A stretch of 64,000 nucleotides of DNA, from contig NZ_JBLUOA010000001.1 of NCBI RefSeq assembly GCF_048060095.1, forward strand, positions 434,001-498,000. The letters run 5' to 3'. This document shows positions 24,296-32,176 of the stretch, piece after piece (positions within the stretch are counted from its first letter, which is position 1; the number at the start of each line of letters is the position of its first letter). The notes below the pieces were generated by a model. The model did not search any database. It saw only the letters and a program-made list of their open reading frames with translations, and was not told where the DNA came from. A program made the translations under genes and the position numbers. The DNA is from JBLUOA01 sp048060095. GTDB lineage: Bacteria; Pseudomonadota; Alphaproteobacteria; Rhodobacterales; Rhodobacteraceae.

Positions 24296-25651
24296 ATGAA
24301 ATATCAATCTCAGAAAGTGGCCCTCTGGTACTTCGCGGCTGCGATGGCCCTGTTCGGCATTCAGGTGGTCGGCGGGTTGCTGGCGGGGTGGATCTATGTC
24401 AGCCCCAACTTCCTGTCGGAACTTCTGCCGTTCAACATCGTCCGCATGATCCACACCAATGCGCTGATCGTCTGGCTGCTGCTTGGCTTTTTCGGCGCGG
24501 CCTATTTCCTTGTGCCGGAAGAGGCGGAGCGGGAAATCTATTCGGTCAAGCTTGCCTATCTGCAACTGATCATCCTGATCGTCGGAACGCTTGGCGCGGT
24601 CGGCAGCTACCTCGTCGGTATCCACGGCGGGCGGGAGTTTCTTGAGCAACCCCTGTGGGTTAAGTTCGGCATCCTCGTCGCCGCGCTGATCTTCCTGTTC
24701 AACATCTCAATGACAGCGCTCGCGGGCAAGAAAACCGCGATAACCAACATCCTGCTTTTGGGCCTGTGGTTGCTGTCGCTGCTGTGGATATTCGCGTTTA
24801 TCAACCCGGACAACCTGTCGCTGGACAAGATGTATTGGTGGTTCGTTGTCCACCTGTGGGTCGAGGCGACCTGGGAACTGGTGATGGCGGCGATCCTTGC
24901 CTTCCTGCTGCTGAAGCTGACTGGCGTTGACCGCGAGGTTGTTGAAAAATGGCTTTACGTCATCGTCGCAACCGCGCTGTTTTCCGGCATTCTCGGCACC
25001 GGGCACCATTTCTACTGGATTGGCCTGCCGGGTTACTGGCAATGGTTGGGGTCGATCTTCTCGACCTTCGAGGTCATCCCCTTCTTCCTAATGATGAGCT
25101 TCGCGTTCGTCATGGTCTGGAAGGGCCGCCGCAACCACCCGAACAAGGCGGCGTTGCTGTGGTCGCTGGGGTCGTCGACCGTCGCGTTCTTCGGCGCTGG
25201 CGTCTGGGGGTTCCTGCACACTCTGCATGGGGTCAACTACTACAGTCACGGCACCCAGATCACCGCGGCGCACGGGCACCTGTCGTTCTACGGCGCATAC
25301 GTCGCGCTGAACCTCGCGGTGTTCAGCTATGCGCTGCCGATCCTGCGCGGGCGAGACCCCTACAACCAGGTGCTGAACATGGGCAGCTTCTGGCTGATGA
25401 CCGGCGGCATGGCGTTCATGACCTTCGTTCTGACCTTCGCAGGGACGATCCAGACCCACATGCAGCGGGTGATCGGCGACTACTACATGGATGTGCAGGA
25501 TCAGCTTTCGATCTTCTACATCATGCGGTTCGGCGCTGGTGTTGCTGTCGTGCTCGGCGCGCTCGTGTTCCTTTACGCGATGGCTTTCCCCCGGAAGGAG
25601 ATCGTGAAGCCGGGCGACCTTCCTCCGGTCCCTGAAGGAGAGAAAGCATGA
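24296..25651 (+). CDS. norB: Nitric oxide reductase subunit B
   Basis: NorB is the catalytic subunit of the cytochrome-c-dependent NO reductase, which couples two NO into N2O. The 451-residue protein has twelve transmembrane helices of the haem-copper oxidase superfamily. Recognisable ligand regions are RMIHTNALIVW, the glutamate-containing EATWELVMAAI, GTGHHFYWIG for the non-haem iron site, and HGHLSFYGAYV for haem ligands. It lacks the N-terminal periplasmic extension of quinol-type NorZ, which fits the presence of norC. It overlaps norQ by 4 bp. Confidence 0.97.
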   Translation: MKYQSQKVALWYFAAAMALFGIQVVGGLLAGWIYVSPNFLSELLPFNIVRMIHTNALIVWLLLGFFGAAYFLVPEEAEREIYSVKLAYLQLIILIVGTLGAVGSYLVGIHGGREFLEQPLWVKFGILVAALIFLFNISMTALAGKKTAITNILLLGLWLLSLLWIFAFINPDNLSLDKMYWWFVVHLWVEATWELVMAAILAFLLLKLTGVDREVVEKWLYVIVATALFSGILGTGHHFYWIGLPGYWQWLGSIFSTFEVIPFFLMMSFAFVMVWKGRRNHPNKAALLWSLGSSTVAFFGAGVWGFLHTLHGVNYYSHGTQITAAHGHLSFYGAYVALNLAVFSYALPILRGRDPYNQVLNMGSFWLMTGGMAFMTFVLTFAGTIQTHMQRVIGDYYMDVQDQLSIFYIMRFGAGVAVVLGALVFLYAMAFPRKEIVKPGDLPPVPEGEKA

Positions 25652-26445
25652 CAACCCAAAAGCACGATTTTGACGTGCCATTCTATCAGCCGGTTGCCGA
25701 TGAATGTGCATTGTTCGAGACGGCCCATGAAAACGGTTTGCCCCTTCTTCTGAAGGGGCCGACCGGCTGCGGTAAGACGCGGTTCGTCGAACATATGGCG
25801 GCGCGTCTTGGGCGGCGGCTTTATACCGTCGCCTGCCATGACGATCTGTCGGCGGCGGACCTGATCGGGCGCTACCTGCTGCGCGGGGGCGAAACCGAAT
25901 GGGTCGATGGCCCGCTGACCCGCGCGGTGCGTGAAGGCGCGATCTGCTATCTGGATGAGGTGGTTGAGGCTCGCAAGGACGTCACTGTCGTCCTGCACCC
26001 ACTCACGGACAACCGCCGCACCCTGATGCTGGATCGCACGGGCGAGGAACTGATGGCGCCAAAGGGGTTCATGCTCGTGGCGAGCTACAACCCCGGCTAC
26101 CAGAACATCCTGAAGCGGCTAAAGCCGTCGACCCGCCAGCGGTTCCTGTCGGTCACATTCGACTTTCCTGATGCGGCGACAGAAATCGCCGTGGTTGCCG
26201 AGGAAAGCGGGCTGGACGTTGCCCGCGTTAGGCCGTTGATCCGGTTGGCGGGCCACATCCGCGCGCTGTCCGGTATGGATCTGGAGGAGGGCGTGTCGAC
26301 CCGTCTGCTGATCTACGCAGCCTCGCTGATCGCGGGGGGCATGGCGGTTGAAAAAGCACTGCAGGCCGCAGTGATTGAACCCCTGACGGATGAACCGGAC
26401 GTGCAGGAGGCCCTGCGCGATCTCATCATGACGGTTTACGGTTAG
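25648..26445 (+). CDS. norQ: NorQ, MoxR-type AAA+ ATPase
   Basis: NorQ works with NorD to insert the non-haem iron into NorB. The 265-residue protein is a MoxR-family AAA+ ATPase with Walker A GPTGCGKT (residues 37-44), Walker B AICYLDEVVEA, sensor-1 segment LVASYNPGY and an arginine finger region around KPSTRQRF. It overlaps norB (ATGA) and is 3 bp from norD, so the three subunits and assembly factors are translationally coupled. Confidence 0.95.
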   Translation: MTTQKHDFDVPFYQPVADECALFETAHENGLPLLLKGPTGCGKTRFVEHMAARLGRRLYTVACHDDLSAADLIGRYLLRGGETEWVDGPLTRAVREGAICYLDEVVEARKDVTVVLHPLTDNRRTLMLDRTGEELMAPKGFMLVASYNPGYQNILKRLKPSTRQRFLSVTFDFPDAATEIAVVAEESGLDVARVRPLIRLAGHIRALSGMDLEEGVSTRLLIYAASLIAGGMAVEKALQAAVIEPLTDEPDVQEALRDLIMTVYG

Positions 26446-26448
26446 GCT

Positions 26449-28332
26449 ATGGCGCTCCACCCTCTCGACCTGATGGAGCCGGAAGAGACTGTCGGCAACC
26501 TTTGGCACGACTACGCCAGCGGGATCGGCGCGGATCAACGGTTCGACGATGAGGCTGTTACGCTAAGCGATGTCAGGCACAGCCTCGTCATGCTGTTCCG
26601 TGCCCTCGGCGGCGACGCCAGCGTTGAGATTGGTGAGGCGCCAGCGGTGCGCACCGATCATCGGCTGAGCGTGTCGCGCAAACTGGGCACGGCGCGCGAA
26701 ACCCTGCAGGTGCCACGCTTTGACGGGGCGCGGTTGGGGTTGCCGCCGGTTATCGATGCCTTCCCCGACGCAGGCCTGAACCGCGCCGCCTATCGCTGGC
26801 TGACAGCGATGGGCGCGTTCGCGACGTGTCCGGCGCCGAATGACAATGCGGAACTGTTCGATTGGGCGCAAATCCGGGCGAACAGCGAAGCGGCAGATCA
26901 GGTCTTTGCCGCTTGCCCGGGATTGCGGGTAGCCTATCGCGCGATGTGCGATCACATCTTGCAAACCCGCCGCCGACCGATCCTGCCGCCGGCTGAGGCG
27001 AGAGTGGAAAACGCGATCCGCGAACAGCTATCAGGTGTCGAATGCGGACGCTGCCCAACCAAGGGCGCGGGCAGGGGCTACATGCCCTACGCGCCCGTGC
27101 CGATCTGGCTGTCCTTCGGGGTGCCCGAGGTGTCAGAAGATGCCCCGCGGGCAGAGGAAGATACCGCCCCGCCCCCCGCCGCCGCGACCACCAAACGCAA
27201 GCTCGCCACCCGCAAGAACCGGGATGAGGCAAACCGCCTCGACAGTTTTATCATCCACCGGTTCGAGGCGATCCTGAGCTGGGTCGAGAGCATGAACCTT
27301 AACCGCATGGTAGATGACGATGAGGATGAAAACGCCCAGAAGGCGGCGGACGATCAGGACAACATCACGCTTTCACGTCACGATAAAAAAGCAGCGACCC
27401 GTCTGCGGATGCACCTTGATCTGTCGCCGGAAGATGCAGACCACGAACGCATGTCGGGCGAATTCACTTACCCCGAATGGAACCACAAGAACCGCAGCTA
27501 TATGCCAGATCACTGCCGTGTGCTGGAGGCCGAACAAGAGCAGGGCGATGAGGTATTCGCCCCCGACCCGCAGCTTGTGCGCCACGTCCGTCGGCAGTTC
27601 GAAGCGCTTCGCCCCCGCCGCATCCTACGCCCGCGCCAGATTGAGGGGTCAGAGCTTGACCTTGATGCGCTGATCACGGCGCGGGTCGATATGAAGGCGA
27701 CTGGGGAATCGAGCGACCGGATCTATCAAAGTATGCGCTCTATCGACCGCGATCTGTCTGTCGCGTTTCTGCTCGATACCTCACGATCGACCGAGGCCGC
27801 TGTCGGTGACACCTGTGTCATCGACGTGGCGCGCCAAGCGCTCGCCGCGTTTGCAAGCGGGATTGAGGTCAGCGGTGATAGGTTGGGCATATGGGGATTT
27901 TCGTCCCTGAAGCGCGACCGGGTCTTCCTGTCCCGCTGCAAGGATTTTGATGCGCCGATTTCGCCCGAAGTCACGGCCCGCATCGGAAGCCTGACGCCCG
28001 GCCACTACACCCGTCTGGGCGCCGCGATCCGGCATGTCAGCGCGATGCTCGACAAGGAAACCGCCGCACGCAAACTGCTGATCGTGTTGACGGACGGCAA
28101 GCCCAACGACCTTGACCACTACGAGGGGGTGCACGGGATCGAAGACAGCCGCATGGCGGTGCGCGAGGCTCGTCAACTGGGCCAAACCGTGCATGGCATC
28201 GTGATCGACGAGGACGGGCAGGATTGGTTCGCCCGCATCTTCAACCGTGCCGGATTTTCGCTTTTGCCGGAACCAGCCCGCCTGACGCGGGCGCTTCCTG
28301 AAATCTACCGTTCCCTGACACAGGAGATTTGA
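26449..28332 (+). CDS. norD: NorD, von Willebrand A-domain assembly protein
   Basis: NorD partners NorQ in maturation of NO reductase. The 627-residue protein has an alpha-helical N-terminal half without named domains, an acidic low-complexity stretch (about residues 225-320, many Glu, Asp and Lys), and a C-terminal VWA domain. In that domain the MIDAS motif reads DTSRST near residue 443, rather than DxSxS in its strictest form, with later elements ILVLTDGKPND and GHYTRLGAAI. It overlaps nothing, but the next ATG follows its stop by 2 bp. Confidence 0.93.
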   Translation: MALHPLDLMEPEETVGNLWHDYASGIGADQRFDDEAVTLSDVRHSLVMLFRALGGDASVEIGEAPAVRTDHRLSVSRKLGTARETLQVPRFDGARLGLPPVIDAFPDAGLNRAAYRWLTAMGAFATCPAPNDNAELFDWAQIRANSEAADQVFAACPGLRVAYRAMCDHILQTRRRPILPPAEARVENAIREQLSGVECGRCPTKGAGRGYMPYAPVPIWLSFGVPEVSEDAPRAEEDTAPPPAAATTKRKLATRKNRDEANRLDSFIIHRFEAILSWVESMNLNRMVDDDEDENAQKAADDQDNITLSRHDKKAATRLRMHLDLSPEDADHERMSGEFTYPEWNHKNRSYMPDHCRVLEAEQEQGDEVFAPDPQLVRHVRRQFEALRPRRILRPRQIEGSELDLDALITARVDMKATGESSDRIYQSMRSIDRDLSVAFLLDTSRSTEAAVGDTCVIDVARQALAAFASGIEVSGDRLGIWGFSSLKRDRVFLSRCKDFDAPISPEVTARIGSLTPGHYTRLGAAIRHVSAMLDKETAARKLLIVLTDGKPNDLDHYEGVHGIEDSRMAVREARQLGQTVHGIVIDEDGQDWFARIFNRAGFSLLPEPARLTRALPEIYRSLTQEI

Positions 28333-28334
28333 CC

Positions 28335-28514
28335 ATGTCAGCCAGACTTATCGCAGCCCTTCTTGCCTTTACGCCGGGCGGAGCCTTTGCCGCCGGGTAT
28401 GAACGCCCCATGCCGCAGCCACAAAGCGCGACGGCGGAGCTTTGGTTTCTGCTCGCATCGCTTGCGATGATCGGGGCGCTTTATCTTGTCCATCGGCTCG
28501 TGAATCGCCAATGA
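28335..28514 (+). CDS. Small membrane protein at the end of the nor operon
   Basis: This 59-residue protein has an N-terminal signal-like segment (residues 1-20, ending GGAFAAG), a short polar stretch rich in Pro and Gln, and one transmembrane helix (about 34-53) ending in HRLVNRQ. The start at 28335 follows AGGAG (28322-28326), and the next gene overlaps its stop (ATGA). It occupies the position where other denitrifiers carry norE/norF or nnrT-type genes, but I cannot confirm homology. A role in NO reductase assembly or stability is an inference from position. Confidence 0.65.
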   Translation: MSARLIAALLAFTPGGAFAAGYERPMPQPQSATAELWFLLASLAMIGALYLVHRLVNRQ

Positions 28515-28753
28515 GACGGTCCGGCTGGTCCGTCGCGCGGATGACCGTGGTTCTTTACCCGTTCGGGGCGGGTGCGATGGCCGTAAACCTGTTCTTCCTC
28601 TCGCTGATCCTGTCATGGCTTGGTTGGCGGGTTCTACTGCCGACCGAAGCCATCATCGGTGGATTGATCCTCGGCGTGCCAGCAACGTGGGCCTTCGCCC
28701 GCCACATCCGTCGCCTGATGGACCGCGTCGATCAATCACAGGAGAGGGGCTGA
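28511..28753 (+). CDS. Small two-helix membrane protein downstream of norD
   Basis: This 80-residue protein has two predicted transmembrane helices (about residues 11-34 and 40-60) and a charged C-terminal tail RHIRRLMDRVDQSQERG. It starts inside the stop codon of the previous small gene, so the two are translationally coupled and probably act together. No family was recognised. NorF-like or NnrT/NnrU-like proteins are possible analogues by position. Confidence 0.65.
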   Translation: MRRSGWSVARMTVVLYPFGAGAMAVNLFFLSLILSWLGWRVLLPTEAIIGGLILGVPATWAFARHIRRLMDRVDQSQERG

Positions 28754-28766
28754 ACTTGCCCGCGGT

Positions 28767-28780
28767 TTGATCTGCCGCAA
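28767..28780. promoter_or_regulatory. FNR/NnrR-type box before hemN
   Basis: TTGATCTGCCGCAA has a perfect FNR left half (TTGAT) and an NnrR-like right half (CGCAA). The centre is 42 bp before the hemN ATG, which would put a class-II transcription start at or next to the start codon. Confidence 0.68.
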
Positions 28781-28815
28781 AGTCCGCGCCTGATCCGCCC
28801 GCTAAGCCTTGCGAT

Positions 28816-30171
28816 ATGGAACATATCGATCAGCTCAGAACACTCGGATTGTTTGACCAGCGCGTGCCGCGCTACACCAGCTATCCGACCGCCCCCGTCT
28901 TTTCGACCGACACCGGTTCAGCCTTCCAGGTGGAGTGCATTCGCGCCCTTGATCCGGCAGCGCCCGTGTCCGTCTATGTCCACATCCCGTTTTGCGAACG
29001 CCTTTGCTGGTTCTGCGCCTGCCGGACCCAAGGCACCCGGACGCTTAGCCCGGTTGAAAGCTACCTCGGCACGCTAGAGGCGGAGCTTACCTTGCTCGCC
29101 AAAACGCTGCCCGCTGGGATCAAGATGGGACGGCTGCACTGGGGCGGTGGCACCCCGACGATCCTTCCACCGCATATGATTAACCGGCTGGCGCAGGCGA
29201 TCAAAGCCGCCATCCCGCCCGCCGAACGTTTTGAGTTCTCGGTCGAGATTGATCCCACGATGGTCGACGACGCCAAGATCGCCGCCCTTCAAGCCGAAGG
29301 CATGTCCCGCGCCAGCATCGGCATTCAGGATTTTTCCGAAGACGTGCAAGAAGCGATTGGCCGCGAGCAATCTTTCGAGGCGACAAAGCGATGCGTCGAT
29401 GCGCTGCGCGCCGCTGGCATCACATCGCTGAACACCGATCTGGTCTATGGCCTGCCGCACCAAACGCTCGATAAAATCGCAGCATCGGTAGAGCGTGTCC
29501 TGACCCTCAACCCCGACCGTGTTGCCTTGTTCGGATACGCCCACGTGCCCCATATGGCAAAGCGCCAGAACCTGATAGACCAAGCGCATCTGCCCGGCGA
29601 TCAACTGCGGTATCACCTGTTTCAAAAAGCGTCAGAGATGTTCGTCGGGGCCGGATACGCTGCCATCGGCATCGACCACTTCGCAAAGCCCGCCGACGCG
29701 TTGAGCCGCGCTAGCCAAGCAGGCACCCTCCGCCGAAACTTCCAGGGCTACACCGAAGACGATTGCAGCAGCCTGATCGGGTTGGGCGCCTCTTCGATCT
29801 CAAGCTATCCGCAAGGTTACGTGCAGAACGCTGCCGCGACCGGCGCCTATATGCAGCGGATCGAAGCGGGCACGCTCGCCGGATATCGTGGCCACCCGCT
29901 GTCGCAGGACGACGTGTTACATGCGCGGGCGATTGAGATGCTGATGTGCGATTTCGCGCTAGACCTAGACCAGTTGCAGCATGAATTCGGAGAAAATGCC
30001 GCGCAACTCGCCCCGACCCATGCCGAGGTAGCCCGCAAATTCGCACCGTTCATCACGCTGACCGATAGCGCCCTCGCGATCAAACCCGAAGGCCACCCCC
30101 TGACCCGCATCATCGCCAGCGCCTATGACGCCTACGCCCCGGCAGAGGCGCAGTATTCCAAGGCGTCCTAA
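28816..30171 (+). CDS. hemN: Oxygen-independent coproporphyrinogen III oxidase
   Basis: HemN is a radical-SAM enzyme that decarboxylates coproporphyrinogen III without oxygen, supplying haem for NorBC under denitrifying conditions. The 451-residue protein has the characteristic N terminus VPRYTSYPTAPVF and the cluster-binding CERLCWFCAC (CxxxCxxC plus a following cysteine). It also has HWGGGTPT, SIGIQDFSE and the C-terminal HemN domain with GLGASSISSYPQGYVQN. No clear ribosome-binding site precedes the ATG. The upstream FNR-type box fits anaerobic induction. Confidence 0.95.
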   Translation: MEHIDQLRTLGLFDQRVPRYTSYPTAPVFSTDTGSAFQVECIRALDPAAPVSVYVHIPFCERLCWFCACRTQGTRTLSPVESYLGTLEAELTLLAKTLPAGIKMGRLHWGGGTPTILPPHMINRLAQAIKAAIPPAERFEFSVEIDPTMVDDAKIAALQAEGMSRASIGIQDFSEDVQEAIGREQSFEATKRCVDALRAAGITSLNTDLVYGLPHQTLDKIAASVERVLTLNPDRVALFGYAHVPHMAKRQNLIDQAHLPGDQLRYHLFQKASEMFVGAGYAAIGIDHFAKPADALSRASQAGTLRRNFQGYTEDDCSSLIGLGASSISSYPQGYVQNAAATGAYMQRIEAGTLAGYRGHPLSQDDVLHARAIEMLMCDFALDLDQLQHEFGENAAQLAPTHAEVARKFAPFITLTDSALAIKPEGHPLTRIIASAYDAYAPAEAQYSKAS

Positions 30172-30270
30172 CCCGCGGCGCATCCCATCCCCGCACCGTC
30201 GGCGCATTTTTTCCGAAACCTGTCGTTTGAGCCTTGTTTCCCTCAGCCGCAATAGGATAGACCCACCGAC

Positions 30271-30360
30271 GGAGACGTGGCCGAGTGGTCGAAGGCGCTC
30301 CCCTGCTAAGGGAGTAAACGGGAAACCGTTTCGAGGGTTCGAATCCCTTCGTCTCCGCCA
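30271..30360 (+). tRNA. tRNA-Ser (anticodon GCT)
   Basis: This 90-nt cloverleaf has acceptor strands GGAGACG and CGTCTCC, D-arm TGGCCGAGTGGTCGAAGGC, anticodon stem CTCCC/GGGAG around loop CTGCTAA with anticodon GCT at 30305-30307, and a long class-II variable arm (AACGGGAAACCGTT). The T-arm contains GGTTCGAATCC, and an encoded CCA ends it. It reads AGC and AGT serine codons. Confidence 0.96.
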
Positions 30361-30399
30361 CAAGGCATCAGCGACGTGTCTGAAAGTGACCTTCCTACC

Positions 30400-30735
30400 C
30401 TATCGCATATGCCCGCATTTCGCTTCGATCGCGCCGAATAGTGGTCCGACGGTGTCGTAGAACTGTGCGGTGTTCATGTCTTGGGGCAGCAGGTCGGAGA
30501 GGCTGCTGGGATCAAGCTGCCATTTTATCGTGATTTCAAACCGTTCGGGCGACATCGCGGCTTGAAGTTTTTCCATCGAACATGGGCAGTTCGATACGGC
30601 GTTTGATCCGTCGGCCCATTCATGCTTTTCGGCCATTTGTGCGCATAGGCCGGCGTGATCGTTTGGGTCGAATTCATCCGCAAGGCTGACGGTTGCGGTT
30701 CCGATCAGAATTAGGGCCGCTGATGATAAGCGCAT
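30400..30735 (-). CDS. Hypothetical periplasmic protein
   Basis: The 111-residue product has a probable Sec signal peptide (residues 1-19, ending VSLA) and a short mature domain with four cysteines (one near residue 31, a CPC pair near 50-52, one near the end). These could form disulfides. The segment PERFEITIKWQLDPSSLSDLLPQDM resembles nothing I can name. It stands alone between a tRNA gene and a LacI regulator, and its start has no strong ribosome-binding site. The function is unknown. Confidence 0.6.
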   Translation of the reverse strand: MRLSSAALILIGTATVSLADEFDPNDHAGLCAQMAEKHEWADGSNAVSNCPCSMEKLQAAMSPERFEITIKWQLDPSSLSDLLPQDMNTAQFYDTVGPLFGAIEAKCGHMR

Positions 30736-30793
30736 TGTCGCCCCCTGCCAGTTGATGCGTCTGCGGGGAACTTACCACGCGCATGCCTGAATG

Positions 30794-31819
30794 TCAGTGC
30801 GCCCGCACTCCGGCGAGTGTGTCACGAATAATCACCTCGGCGGTCAACTCCACCGGTTCAAGCATGGGTTGACCCTGAACCTGTTGCACCAGAACTTGCG
30901 CGGCGCGGCGGCCCATTTCGCGGTGGGGCACGTGAACAGTTGTGAGGGCCGGGAAAGCGACTTGGGCAAGTTCGATATCGTCGAAGCCAAGGATAGAGAC
31001 ATCGTCGGGCACTGCGATCTTCATGTCGCGCGCCCGCTGTAATGCGCCGACGGCGAGGACGTCGTTCCCGCAAAACACGGCGGTCGGCCTGATATTGGAA
31101 CTCATCAGCGTTTCAAACGCGGTTGCACCGTTTTCGATGCTGTAGGGGGCTTCGATGATGCTCAGCGTTTCTGGTGATAGTCCGGCCTCGCGCATCGCGT
31201 GCTCAATGCCCCGTTGGCGGGCCTTGGCGCGGTCGTTGGAGGCCGTGTCGGCGGAGATAAGCGCCAGATCGCGATGCCCAAGGCTGATCACCCTAGCGGC
31301 CAGCGTTCGCATTGCTTCGCAGTTGTCAAAGCCGACCGAAGGGCGCGGCTGGTGCGGATCATAGGCCCAGGTTACGACGCACGGCACGCCCTGTGTTTCC
31401 AGAAAGCGATAAACATCGGGGTCTCGTTCGTGGCCGATCAGCAGCAGCGCCTCGGCGCCGCGGGCGACGAGCGATCTGATTTGTTCCTCTTCGACGTCAG
31501 GCCGATAGGACGAACTCGCGACAAGTAGGGTAAAGCCGTGAACGCGCAACTCTTCCTGAAAGGCTTGCAGGCCACGAGCAAAGACCGCGTTTTCCATCGT
31601 CGGGATGATTGCGCCGATGGTGTTGGTGCGCTTGGCCGCCATCGCCTTGGCGCCGAAGTTCGGCGAATACCCCAAAGCGCGGACCGCAGTCATCACCTTT
31701 TTGCGCGTCCGTTCCGCGACCTGATCTGGGAAATTCAAGCAGCGGGAAACCGTCGCCGTCGACACGCCAGCCTTCGCGGCCACGTCATGCAATGTTGGCG
31801 TCGGTCGTTGGGTTGTCAT
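30794..31819 (-). CDS. LacI-family regulator of the sulfonate locus
   Basis: The 341-residue protein has an N-terminal LacI HTH (TLHDVAAKAGVSTATVSRCL, about residues 9-28) with hinge, and a periplasmic-binding-protein-like effector domain (about 60-335). It diverges from the TRAP transporter operon, and two LacI-type palindromes lie between. The natural effector is probably the transported sulfonate or a metabolite of it. The ATG at 31819 follows GGGGAAAGG; a GTG at 31831 is less likely. Repression of both directions is plausible, given that its start lies 73 bp from the nearer operator. Confidence 0.88.
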   Translation of the reverse strand: MTTQRPTPTLHDVAAKAGVSTATVSRCLNFPDQVAERTRKKVMTAVRALGYSPNFGAKAMAAKRTNTIGAIIPTMENAVFARGLQAFQEELRVHGFTLLVASSSYRPDVEEEQIRSLVARGAEALLLIGHERDPDVYRFLETQGVPCVVTWAYDPHQPRPSVGFDNCEAMRTLAARVISLGHRDLALISADTASNDRAKARQRGIEHAMREAGLSPETLSIIEAPYSIENGATAFETLMSSNIRPTAVFCGNDVLAVGALQRARDMKIAVPDDVSILGFDDIELAQVAFPALTTVHVPHREMGRRAAQVLVQQVQGQPMLEPVELTAEVIIRDTLAGVRAH

Positions 31820-31891
31820 GCCTTTCCCCACAAATCCTCTTGCTTAACTAGCTGGATTCTCAGCCAAGACATAGGGCTGGAAGTGCGATTT

Positions 31892-31907
31892 ATGTAAACG
31901 CTTGCAT
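31892..31907. promoter_or_regulatory. LacI-type operator O1
   Basis: ATGTAAACGCTTGCAT is an imperfect 16-bp palindrome around a central CG, the standard LacI/GalR form. It contains TTGCAT (31902-31907), the probable -35 element of the TRAP operon promoter. Confidence 0.8.
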
Positions 31908-31930
31908 TTTTGCGATGTAAGCGCTTACAT
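31902..31930 (+). promoter_or_regulatory. Promoter of the TRAP/sulfonate operon
   Basis: TTGCAT (31902-31907) and TTACAT (31925-31930) are spaced by exactly 17 bp. The -35 falls in operator O1 and the -10 in operator O2, so the regulator would cover both promoter elements. Transcription would start near 31937. Confidence 0.55.
31915..31930. promoter_or_regulatory. LacI-type operator O2 (perfect palindrome)
   Basis: ATGTAAGCGCTTACAT is a perfect 16-bp palindrome. Its centre is 23 bp from that of O1, about two helical turns, which suits side-by-side binding of two dimers on the same face of the DNA. Confidence 0.85.
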
Positions 31931-31969
31931 GAGATGTAGAATCAGCGTCCGAGAGGGAGTGAATGTGAC

Positions 31970-32143
31970 ATGCCGCTAATTGGGGCGATCATTCTGTTTG
32001 TGATTTTTGCGGCAAATGTGGGTCTGGGGTCGATGACCGGATCTGCGTTTCTCAGCGATATCAGCGAAATGCTGCTTCTGTTTGCCACTGCAATCCTGTT
32101 CGTCGTGGCGATCATAAAAAGGGAAGCTGCCGAAAAAAGATAA
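31970..32143 (+). CDS. 57-residue membrane protein heading the TRAP operon
   Basis: A short open frame of 57 codons starts with MPLIGAIILFVIFAANVGLG and ends KREAAEKR. It has two predicted transmembrane helices (about residues 4-20 and 32-50) and a basic C terminus. It lies between the operator-covered promoter and the TRAP binding-protein gene, with GAGAGGGAG (31951-31959) upstream. I recognise no family. It could be an accessory subunit of the transporter or a regulatory small protein. The hydrophobic pattern and reasonable initiation site support coding, but length leaves doubt. Confidence 0.6.
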   Translation: MPLIGAIILFVIFAANVGLGSMTGSAFLSDISEMLLLFATAILFVVAIIKREAAEKR

Positions 32144-32176
32144 CGCAGCGGAGCATTGTCCAGGGAGGACGACAAA

